A DNA stretch of 11,123 nucleotides from Geodermatophilaceae bacterium (lineage in GTDB: Bacteria; Actinomycetota; Actinomycetes; Mycobacteriales; Geodermatophilaceae). The position numbers were made by a program, and so were the translations under genes. This document shows positions 1 through 5,319 of this stretch, in pieces (position 1 is the stretch's first letter; every line of letters begins with the position of its first letter). The stretch is taken from contig JACCUF010000349.1 of assembly GCA_013811975.1 (NCBI GenBank), forward strand, positions 1-11,123, written 5' to 3'. Under the pieces are notes generated by a model. It worked only from the letters and a program-made list of their open reading frames with translations. It had not been told where the DNA came from and did no database searches.

Positions 1-483
1 GGTGCCAGCAGAACAGGCCCCCGTTTGCCTGATCCGTACGGGCTCCCACGCACCACGGGAGCTCCGGCGAGAGGTCTCTCAGTGAGTCCACAGTCACCTC
101 GGCCTGGGACAAGTGCACCAGGCCGTCGGTCACGGCCTGGGCGGTGGCCGGCAGCTGCTCGCGCAACGCGCGGGCGGTGCGGACCAACCGGGATGCCTCA
201 CCCGCGCCGAGGCGGTGCGAACCGTGCAGCCAGGCCGTCAACGACGACGCACCACGGGCCGGGCAAGTCCGCGGGCCTCGGCCTCCCCGAGTCGGACCAA
301 CAACACCGCATCCGCCTGCGCTCGCAACGCCACCGCGTCGGCGACCTCGGCGGCCAGCTGGCGGTCGGTCAACGACCACAACGGCACCGCAGCCGCCGTC
401 CGGACCGCGTCGCAACGCTGCCCACGAGACAGACCTCCGCCACAATCTTGGCGAGGTAAAACGCGTCTTACCCTCGAAAGCAT
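1..483 (-). pseudogene. Frameshifted, partial DUF222 (13E12-type) gene, N-terminal part
   Basis: The minus strand encodes the N-terminal helical part of a DUF222 protein, the family usually joined to a C-terminal HNH nuclease domain and often multicopy in actinobacteria. In one frame, roughly 405 down to 265, one reads LWSLTDRQLAAEVADAV followed by LLVRLGEAEARGLARP. That frame stops at 240-238. The family signature resumes in another frame from about 257 (RGASSLTAWLHGSHRLG, then EASRLVRTARALREQLPAT and VHLSQAEVTVDSLRDLSPEL). A single-base loss between about 255 and 266 would explain the switch. Below about position 60 the reading no longer resembles the family, though it stays open to the window edge, so a rearrangement junction is possible there. 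The HNH domain would lie outside the window. The start is uncertain: the ATG at 483 opens the frame but its first residues are not family-like. Biochemical role of DUF222 is unknown; this copy is probably non-functional. Confidence 0.75.
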
Positions 484-518
484 CGCGGAGGCAGGGGTCA
501 AACGCGCCCTACCTCGAA
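455..518. repeat. Two copies of an imperfect palindromic 23-24 bp repeat
   Basis: Copy 1 (455-478) starts GGTAAAACGCGTCTTACC and continues CTCGAA. Copy 2 (496-518) starts GGTCAAACGCGCCCTACC and continues TCGAA. They are direct repeats 41 bp apart. Copy 1 is also a near-perfect 18-bp palindrome centred on ACGCGT at 461-466 with one mismatched pair (460/467). The arms extend to CGAG and CTCG if one base is bulged. Copy 2 is less symmetric. They bracket the ATG at 483 that opens the DUF222 frame, so they could be operator sites for that gene or remnants of a mobile repeat. No function can be assigned from sequence alone. Confidence 0.55.
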
Positions 519-653
519 GCGGCGGACAACGCGGGCCGAAGACGCCGGTACCCCTCTTTGCTGCGTCTTTCCTACGAGCCCCGACCCCAACAACCCCGCC
601 AGTCGACAACGCAAAGCCGAGAGGCCGTTCTCGTGCCGCTCCCGATCACGCCA
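519..653. other. Non-coding or decayed spacer
   Basis: This stretch lies between the DUF222 fragment and the short ORF ending at 654. Neither strand shows a reading frame with both the local third-position GC bias and a recognisable family. A minus-strand frame stays open up to an ATG at 609 ahead of the DUF222 fragment, but its residues are low-complexity Gly/Arg-rich and do not resemble the DUF222 N-terminus. It is probably 5' untranslated or degraded sequence. Confidence 0.4.
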
Positions 654-755
654 TCAACCGGTGGAACGCGCCTGTTCCTGCATCGGTTGCAGTGCGGCGA
701 CCAGCCGGTCCACTTTGCCGCCACGGTCACCGAGCGACGGCGCGAGCATGATCAT
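654..755 (-). pseudogene. Short unknown ORF (33 codons), probably a truncated gene
   Basis: The ATG at 755 overlaps the TGA of the upstream reading frame (754-752) in an ATGA arrangement, which suggests translational coupling to the preceding gene. A second in-frame ATG follows at 749. The product begins MIMLAPSLGDRGGKVDRLV and ends QPMQEQARSTG before a TGA at 656-654. Codon third positions are mostly G or C, as in genuine genes here. The abrupt stop and the decayed surroundings suggest the 5' remnant of a longer protein, but a real small protein cannot be excluded. I do not recognise the family. Confidence 0.3.
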
Positions 756-1080
756 GATCGGTCAGAGAAGACCAGCCGCAGCCGAGCGGCCAGAGCCCCG
801 TTCGGGAGGCTCCGCCCGCTGACCAGCACCCGCCGGGCGGTCACCACGAGATAGTGCTCGAGGCGCAGATCGGTGTATTCATCGGTTCGCATAACCGCGG
901 CGACCCGGGCGCAGCGGAGAGTAGGTCCCCGATCACCCGCGACCGTTTGCGCCGGTGGTCCGGTCCGCCGGGGATGCCGTACCCGTCCAGCAACGCGACG
1001 TACTCCATGGCGAGAATCGGCTCGTCCTCGTCCAGCAGCATGAACGCCTGTTGGGCGACGTCGGGTTCGACGCTCACCAT
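752..1080 (-). pseudogene. Frameshifted gene of unknown function (about 110 codons)
   Basis: Two consecutive minus-strand frames share the strong third-position GC bias of real genes here. The first starts at ATG 1080 (an adjacent GTG at 1077 is also possible) and reads MVSVEPDVAQQAFMLLDEDE, then ILAMEYVALLDGYGIPGG, up to RSRVIGDLL at about 925. In that frame coding character is then lost. A second frame takes over near 920-925, reads RCARVAAVMRTDEYTD, then LRLEHYLVVTARRVL, and ends in VFSDRS before the TGA at 754-752. Loss of one base around 915-930 would join them into a protein of about 110 residues. An ATG at 892 could alternatively start a separate 46-residue ORF. No family is recognised. 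It lies directly upstream of, and overlaps, the short ORF at 654-755. Confidence 0.45.
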
Positions 1081-1114
1081 GGCGGGCCCGTCGTCAGCCG
1101 AATCTCACCGCTGA

Positions 1115-1240
1115 CTCCGCGCTCGCCGCTCCTCGGGCAGCGGACGGCCCTGCGATGCTCACTCGCTGTATCCGCTGGGTCGCCTCCGCGCTCGCTCCGC
1201 TCCTCGGGCCGTGGACGGCCCTGCGATGCTCACTCGCTGT
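1115..1240. repeat. Two direct copies of a GC-rich intergenic repeat
   Basis: Copy A is 1115-1169 and copy B is 1184-1240. Both begin CTCCGCGCTCG and end with ACGGCCCTGCGATGCTCACT then CGCTGT. They differ by a 2-bp indel and a few substitutions in the middle, and are separated by 14 bp. On the minus strand they contain GAGCGGAGCGAGC-like wording that resembles intergenic repeats scattered in actinobacterial genomes. They sit immediately 3' of the phosphofructokinase gene, between it and the decayed region. They may serve as transcription-end or REP-like elements, or be scars of recombination. Confidence 0.7.
1206..1221 (-). terminator. Possible GC hairpin terminator after pfk
   Basis: The sequence GGGCCGTGGACGGCCC is an inverted repeat with 7-bp arms around a 2-nt centre (effectively a 6-bp stem with a 4-nt loop). 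It starts 30 nt downstream of the phosphofructokinase stop codon at 1254-1252 in the direction of transcription. No T-run follows, which is common for GC-rich actinobacterial hairpins but leaves termination unproven. The hairpin is part of repeat copy B; copy A has a weaker version. Confidence 0.35.
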
Positions 1241-1251
1241 CGGCTCCTTAC

Positions 1252-2277
1252 TTAGCCGAAAAACACCTCGGCCTCGGCGTAGCGCTCTGGCGGAACCGTC
1301 TTGAGCTCGGCAGTGGCCTCGGCAAGCGGAACACGAACGATGTCGGTCCCCCGCAGAGCGACCATCACACCCCAAGCCTGGCTGTGCACGGCATCGATCG
1401 CGCTCAGCCCGAACCTCGTGGCCAGAACCCGGTCGAAGGCGGTGGGCGTACCACCGCGCTGAACATGGCCCAGGACTACCGCCCGGCTCTCCTTACCAGT
1501 GCGCTGCTCGATCACCTCGGCCAGGGCCGCTCCGACCCCGCCGAGCCGGACATGGCCGAAATCGTCGACCACACCGGACCCGAGGATCAAGCCTCCGTCT
1601 TTGGGCAGGGCGCCCTCGCTGACCACCAGAACGGGTGAATAGCCCGAGGCGAACCGGTGTTCCACGTGGGCGACCACGGCGTCGACGTCGAAGGGGTTCT
1701 CCGGGATGAGGATGACGTTGGCTCCGCCCGCCAGGCCGGCGTGCAGGGCGATCCAGCCGGCGTGGCGTCCCATGACCTCGACGACAAGCGCGCGGTGATG
1801 GGAATCGCCGGTCGTGTGCAAACGGTCGATGGCCTCCATCGCCACACCGACCGCCGTGTCGAAGCCAAACGTGTAATCCGTGGACCCGAGATCGTTGTCG
1901 ATGGTCTTGGGTACGCCGACAACGTGCACCCCAGAGGCGGCCAGCTTGGTAGCAACGCCCAGCGTGTCCTCGCCGCCGATGGCCACCAGTGCGTCGATGC
2001 CCAGCCGTTCGAAGGTGGCCAGCACCTTGCCCTCGCCGTCCTCGGTCTTGTACGGATTGGTCCGTGACGTGCCCAGAATGGTCCCACCACGGGGCAGGAT
2101 GCCCCGTACGGCGTGCACGTCGAGGGCCATCGTGTCGCCCTCGACCGGCCCGCGCCATCCATCCCTGAAGCCGACGAAGTCGTGTCCGTAGAACTCGACG
2201 CCCTTGCGCACGACAGCCCGAATGACGGCGTTGAGCCCCGGACAGTCGCCTCCCCCAGTGAGTACTCCGATTCGCAT
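1252..2277 (-). CDS. pfkA: 6-phosphofructokinase, group III, probably PPi-dependent
   Basis: This cytoplasmic enzyme phosphorylates fructose 6-phosphate to fructose 1,6-bisphosphate, the committed step of glycolysis. The 341-residue product has the usual length of actinobacterial PFK. Visible motifs are the nucleotide/diphosphate-binding start (TGGGDCPGLNAVIR, 7-20), GGEDT (101-105), PKTIDND (123-129) with catalytic Asp127, and MGRHAGW (169-175). Residue numbering coincides with E. coli PfkA. At the two specificity positions it has Asp104 and Lys124. Asp104 is the hallmark of PPi-dependent enzymes such as that of Amycolatopsis methanolica, whereas ATP-PFKs of actinomycetes usually have GGEGT. 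PPi use, and hence reversibility, is therefore inferred. The start is ATG 2277, 11 bp after the exonuclease stop; no strong ribosome site is seen. It is the last gene of the plsC-exonuclease-pfk operon. If PPi dependence is confirmed, the name pfp would be better. Confidence 0.95.
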   Translation of the reverse strand: MRIGVLTGGGDCPGLNAVIRAVVRKGVEFYGHDFVGFRDGWRGPVEGDTMALDVHAVRGILPRGGTILGTSRTNPYKTEDGEGKVLATFERLGIDALVAIGGEDTLGVATKLAASGVHVVGVPKTIDNDLGSTDYTFGFDTAVGVAMEAIDRLHTTGDSHHRALVVEVMGRHAGWIALHAGLAGGANVILIPENPFDVDAVVAHVEHRFASGYSPVLVVSEGALPKDGGLILGSGVVDDFGHVRLGGVGAALAEVIEQRTGKESRAVVLGHVQRGGTPTAFDRVLATRFGLSAIDAVHSQAWGVMVALRGTDIVRVPLAEATAELKTVPPERYAEAEVFFG

Positions 2278-2288
2278 GAGCCGAGAGC

Positions 2289-2780
2289 CTAGGGCCCGGC
2301 CGAGATCGCCTGCATGGCCCGCCACCGGGCGAGGTTGTGCCGGGCGTCGGCCAGGGCATCGTGGGCATCCGAACCGGCTGCCGGAAGCTCCGGTTTGCCG
2401 AGATCGGCCCAGCGTTGGCGCAGCTCGAGGGTGAACCGCGGGATCGCCCGTGGCAGGTCGGTCATCGGGCCCCACAGCTGAGCCAGGGCTACATGGTCGT
2501 ACGAGGCGAACCACGCCCATAGCTCGATGCCCTCACCGGGACCGGTGAGGAAGGACAGCAGTTCGTCGCGGATCTCGGTACGCGAGCGCCAGGCCTCGTC
2601 GGCCGGCGACGGCAGCTGGCCAAGCACGTTGCGCCGCACCCATGGGATCGCCTTGTCTGCGTCGAATTCGGTTGATACGGCATAGAACTCGCGGCCGTTC
2701 TCATCAACCACGCCGATCGAGATCAGGTCGATGGTGTGACCGTCCTCGATGAACTCGGTGTCGTAGAAGTATCGCCGCAT
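2289..2780 (-). CDS. DEDDh 3'-5' exoribonuclease, polyadenylate-specific AS type
   Basis: A 163-residue RNase T-like exonuclease predicted to remove nucleotides from RNA 3' ends using two metal ions. The DEDDh set is visible: Asp7 and Glu9 in YDTEF, Asp95 in ASYDHVA, His140 and Asp145 in SDAHDALADAR. It resembles M. tuberculosis Rv2179c, characterised as an adenylate-preferring exoribonuclease, in length and motifs; substrate preference here is inferred from that resemblance. The ATG at 2780 directly precedes the first catalytic strand and lies 12 bp after the acyltransferase stop. Only 11 bp separate its stop from the pfk start, so the three genes are very probably co-transcribed. Neighbouring an acyltransferase and a glycolytic gene says little about its RNA targets. 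Confidence 0.9.
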   Translation of the reverse strand: MRRYFYDTEFIEDGHTIDLISIGVVDENGREFYAVSTEFDADKAIPWVRRNVLGQLPSPADEAWRSRTEIRDELLSFLTGPGEGIELWAWFASYDHVALAQLWGPMTDLPRAIPRFTLELRQRWADLGKPELPAAGSDAHDALADARHNLARWRAMQAISAGP

Positions 2781-2792
2781 GAGGTGAGCGGC

Positions 2793-3569
2793 TCAGCCGG
2801 CCAGAGTGGCCGGAACCCGCTCGGCTACCTCGAGCGGACTCGGTTTGAGCATCCGGACGACCTCGTCGGCGCTCGCACCGGTGTCGTCCATCGCGACCTT
2901 CACCTTCGCCGCGTAGAGATCGACGTACTGCTGACCGGAAAGCAACATCAGCTCGTACATCACCTCGTCGGTCATGGACCGCTCGACGAATCTATCCCCG
3001 GACATTCCGTCGTACCGGGAGAAATCCAGCGGCACCCCGATCCGGATCCGGACCTTGTAGATGCGCGGTATCTTCTTGCCGATTGGCTGGATCTTCTCGG
3101 TGTCGATCATGACCAACGGGACCACCACAGCACCGGACTCCAATGACATGCGGGCCAGGCCGGTCTTGCCGCGATACAGGCGACCATCGGGCGAGCGGGT
3201 GCCTTCGGGATAGATCCCCAGGAGCTTGCCCTCGCGCAGGATCCGGGTGCCCGTGTCCAGGGCATCCTGGGCGGCCGTCCCACTGGCCCGGTCGATCGGG
3301 ACCTGGCCGGCGCCCCGGAAGAACCACCGGCTCAGCAATCCCTTGAAACCCTTGCCGGTGAAGTACTCAGACTTGGCCAGAAAGGTCACCCGCCGCGACA
3401 CCATCAGCGCGAGGAAGACGGAGTCGGAGAACGAGAGATGGTTGCTGGCCAGTATTGCCGGGCCCCTGCTCGGAATGTTCTCCAGGCCCTGCACGTCCGG
3501 GCGAAAGAACATCCGCAGAATCGGTCCCACCAGGACGAACTTCAGCACCCAGTAGAACACTGACACCAC
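2793..3569 (-). CDS. plsC: 1-acyl-sn-glycerol-3-phosphate acyltransferase family protein (PlsC)
   Basis: A 258-residue membrane-associated acyltransferase expected to transfer an acyl chain to the sn-2 position of lysophosphatidate, giving phosphatidate for phospholipid synthesis. The N-terminus (residues 3-21) is hydrophobic and probably interfacial or membrane-embedded. The catalytic NHxxxxD box is NHLSFSD (43-49; His44, Asp49), and the phosphate-binding box is PEGTRSPDGR (121-130). Block III is near VPLVMID. The C-terminal 60 residues are family-variable. It resembles M. tuberculosis Rv2182c. The start is GTG at 3569, preceded by GAAGGG at suitable spacing; a second GTG follows immediately. 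It is the first gene of the operon with the exoribonuclease and phosphofructokinase. Exact acyl acceptor is unproven, since PlsC-fold enzymes also act on other lipids. Confidence 0.9.
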   Translation of the reverse strand: MVSVFYWVLKFVLVGPILRMFFRPDVQGLENIPSRGPAILASNHLSFSDSVFLALMVSRRVTFLAKSEYFTGKGFKGLLSRWFFRGAGQVPIDRASGTAAQDALDTGTRILREGKLLGIYPEGTRSPDGRLYRGKTGLARMSLESGAVVVPLVMIDTEKIQPIGKKIPRIYKVRIRIGVPLDFSRYDGMSGDRFVERSMTDEVMYELMLLSGQQYVDLYAAKVKVAMDDTGASADEVVRMLKPSPLEVAERVPATLAG

Positions 3570-3586
3570 CTGACCCTTCGAGTGTC

Positions 3587-3616
3587 AGACTAGGGACGAT
3601 TCGGCCATTGTCACAA
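3587..3616 (-). promoter_or_regulatory. Candidate promoter for plsC-exonuclease-pfk operon
   Basis: On the minus strand TTGTGA (3616-3611) resembles a -35 box and TAGTCT (3592-3587) a -10 box, separated by 18 bp. The predicted start of transcription would fall about 10 nt before the GTG start codon, leaving just enough leader for the GAAGGG ribosome site. The -35 box overlaps the first of three tandem 11-bp repeats. This is a consensus-based guess. Confidence 0.35.
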
Positions 3617-3644
3617 CGCAGCCACAACGCAGTCACGACGCAGC
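3612..3644. repeat. Three tandem 11-bp repeats in divergent intergenic region
   Basis: The units are CACAACGCAGC (3612-3622), CACAACGCAGT (3623-3633) and CACGACGCAGC (3634-3644), in perfect 11-bp register and followed by a further CAC. They lie in the 93-bp gap between the divergently transcribed plsC and alpha/beta-hydrolase genes and end 6 bp before the hydrolase ribosome site (AGGAGGAAG, 3650-3658). A period near one helical turn would place each unit on the same DNA face, as in iterated operator sites, so a shared regulator of both operons is conceivable. Replication slippage of an 11-mer is the neutral alternative. Confidence 0.65.
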
Positions 3645-3662
3645 CACTCAGGAGGAAGACCT

Positions 3663-4424
3663 ATGCCGGTGCTGGCTGGTGGGCAACCCTTCACCTTCGA
3701 CGGCGGTCCGGTCGGGATCCTGCTGGTCCACGGGTTCACCGGCACCCCACAGAGCTTGCGTCCTTGGGGTGAGCATCTGGCCGCCCAAGGACACTCGATC
3801 AGCTGTCCACGGCTGCCCGGGCACGGCACCGTACTCGCCGACATGAACACCACCCGGTGGCCGGACTGGTACGGCGCAGTCGAGCGGGCACTGGAGGAGT
3901 TGCGAAGCCGCTCATCGGAGGTGTTCGTGGCGGGGCTGTCCATGGGCGGGACGCTGGCGATCCGGCTGGCCGAGCAGCACGGTGAAAACCTGTCCGGACT
4001 GGTGTTGGTCAACCCCTCACTGGGTACCGAGCGCAAGGACTTGGCGCTGCTCAAGATCCTGGCCAAGGCGCTGCCCTCCTGGAAGGGCGTGTCCAACGAC
4101 ATCAAGAAGCCAGGGGCTCGGGAAGTCGCCTATCCCAGGATTCCGCTCAAGGCCGCGGTGTCCTTGCAGGAGCTATGGGCAGTGACCGCTGCCGACCTGG
4201 CCAAGGTGGACGCGCCGATCCTGACGTTCCGCAGCACGCAGGACCATGTCGTCGAGCCGCTGTCGGGGCGGTTGCTGCTCGAAGGGGTGCGCTCGACCGA
4301 CGTCACCGAGCGACTGCTGCACAACAGTTACCACGTGGCCACCCTCGACAACGATGCCGAGCAGATCTTCACCGAGAGTGCGGCATGGATCAGCAACCAT
4401 GCTGGCGGGCAAGGGACGTCGTGA
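3663..4424 (+). CDS. Alpha/beta-hydrolase, carboxylesterase / monoacylglycerol-lipase type
   Basis: A 253-residue serine hydrolase predicted to cleave carboxylic esters, possibly mono- or lysoacylglycerols. The oxyanion-hole segment is LVHGFTGTP (21-29). The nucleophile elbow is GLSMGG with Ser93. The acid is Asp194 in STQDHVV and the base His224 in NSYHV, giving a complete triad in order. The small cap region between about 120 and 175, and the overall length, match the Est30-like carboxylesterases. There is no signal peptide, so it is cytoplasmic. The start ATG is set by a strong ribosome site, AGGAGG, 7-8 nt upstream. The stop overlaps the next gene's GTG (GTGA at 4421-4424), indicating translational coupling with the membrane protein. 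It is divergent to plsC; a lipid substrate would fit but is inference. Confidence 0.9.
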   Translation: MPVLAGGQPFTFDGGPVGILLVHGFTGTPQSLRPWGEHLAAQGHSISCPRLPGHGTVLADMNTTRWPDWYGAVERALEELRSRSSEVFVAGLSMGGTLAIRLAEQHGENLSGLVLVNPSLGTERKDLALLKILAKALPSWKGVSNDIKKPGAREVAYPRIPLKAAVSLQELWAVTAADLAKVDAPILTFRSTQDHVVEPLSGRLLLEGVRSTDVTERLLHNSYHVATLDNDAEQIFTESAAWISNHAGGQGTS

Positions 4425-5203
4425 CTTCGCCTCGTCGACGGGGGCGGCGTGACAACGGATTGGACGCATCCGCCTTCCGGGCGTTGCGCGATGTCGATCC
4501 TCGCGTCGGTGAGCACCTGCTCGACGTCCTGCGCGATGGGGGGGTCGCTGCCTATCTCGATCCCACCTCCGACGTGGATGCGGTCACCCGGAGCATCGCC
4601 CTACCCAGTCCGCCCAGTGACCGGCTCTACGTGGACCGGAGCATGACCGCGGAGGCGAGCGCCCTCATTCAGGACTACGACCTCGACTCCGGCGAGTCCG
4701 ACAGTCAGCATCCCCACGGACCGTCCGCCCCGGGAGTAGGCGCGGTTGCCTCGTCGGGCGTCGCCGGAGGCACCCCCCAGTCCAGTACCCCCTCCAACGC
4801 CGACGAGACGCAGTGGCGGGAGTTGATTGCTACCTACGAGGCAGACCACGGTCGGCTGGGCGACACGCTGACTGACGACTTCGACCAAGCGGCTCAGCTT
4901 CGTGCAGCCGAACGTGATGCGGCCGGCCGGGCGGCGATCGCGGCCGAGGACGCCGCCGAAGAGGAGCACTACGAACCTCCACCGCCGCCACCGTTACCGA
5001 TCCTGTCCAGGTCCGCGGCCTATGCCCTGGTGCTGCTCGTAGGAGGTGTGCTGCTGCTGATCGCTCCCGGTGTCGTGGGGCTGAGCGGAGATCTCGGCTT
5101 CGTGTTCGGTGTCCTCGGCATCGCCAGCGGCGTCGCGATGTTGGTGTGGGGAATGCGCGAGGGGCCTCAGTTCGAAAATCCCGATGACGGCGCGATCGTG
5201 TAG
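4421..5203 (+). CDS. Two-TM membrane protein with cytoplasmic N-terminal domain, unknown function
   Basis: A 260-residue product starting at the GTG that overlaps the hydrolase stop by 4 nt. Residues 18-75 form a small domain (DPRVGEHLLDVLRDGGVAAY, then DRLYVD) reminiscent of DUF2007-like signal-transducing domains; this is a loose resemblance only. Residues 90-130 are a Ser/Gly/Pro-rich linker. Residues 130-182 are strongly charged and probably helical (QWRELIATYEADHGR, then a run rich in Ala, Asp and Glu). A proline stretch, PPPPPPLP (186-193), precedes two hydrophobic segments at about 199-219 and 225-244, consistent with a C-terminal hairpin in the membrane. I recall similar unnamed actinobacterial proteins next to this hydrolase. 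The overlap argues that the two act together, perhaps anchoring or controlling the esterase, which is inference. Confidence 0.8.
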   Translation: MTSPRRRGRRDNGLDASAFRALRDVDPRVGEHLLDVLRDGGVAAYLDPTSDVDAVTRSIALPSPPSDRLYVDRSMTAEASALIQDYDLDSGESDSQHPHGPSAPGVGAVASSGVAGGTPQSSTPSNADETQWRELIATYEADHGRLGDTLTDDFDQAAQLRAAERDAAGRAAIAAEDAAEEEHYEPPPPPPLPILSRSAAYALVLLVGGVLLLIAPGVVGLSGDLGFVFGVLGIASGVAMLVWGMREGPQFENPDDGAIV

Positions 5204-5213
5204 GCGGTCCTAT

Positions 5214-5308
5214 CCCAGCCAGAAAGTGCCCCGGCTACGCCTGGCCGCTCGTCCCCCTTACCCCAGCCACGGAGGCGCCGGCTACGCCCGGCCGTTCCAC
5301 CCCCACTA
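5214..5308. repeat. Imperfect direct repeat in intergenic region
   Basis: Two copies of about 47 bp, 5214-5260 and 5262-5308, both beginning CCCAGCCA and containing CCGGCTACGC then a second GGCCG-containing block followed by a C-rich end. Period is 48 bp. They fill most of the 116-bp gap between the membrane-protein stop and the TIGR00300 gene start. The GGCTACGCC core is GC-rich and could fold weakly. Function is unknown; terminator, leader or repeat-expansion origins are all possible. Confidence 0.55.
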
Positions 5309-5319
5309 ATCTGCCGGGC

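Noticed and set aside
841..925. Continuation of the unknown frame from 1080 to its stop at 841
   Set aside because: Coding bias disappears in this frame below about 925 and appears in the neighbouring frame, so the tail is better read as post-frameshift sequence.
955..1638. Long plus-strand open frame across the pfk 3' end
   Set aside because: It is antisense to the clear phosphofructokinase gene, has no family resemblance, and arises from the codon bias of the real gene.
2278..2520. N-terminal extension of phosphofructokinase by about 80 residues
   Set aside because: The extension overlaps the exoribonuclease gene in another frame; the PFK fold starts exactly at MRIGVLTGGGD encoded from 2277.
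3612..3644. CRISPR-like array
   Set aside because: The units are only 11 bp with no spacers between them, and no cas genes are present.
4175..4420. Upstream extension of the membrane-protein frame into the hydrolase gene
   Set aside because: The extension reads through hydrolase coding sequence in a shifted frame; the GTG at 4421 overlapping the hydrolase stop is the natural start.
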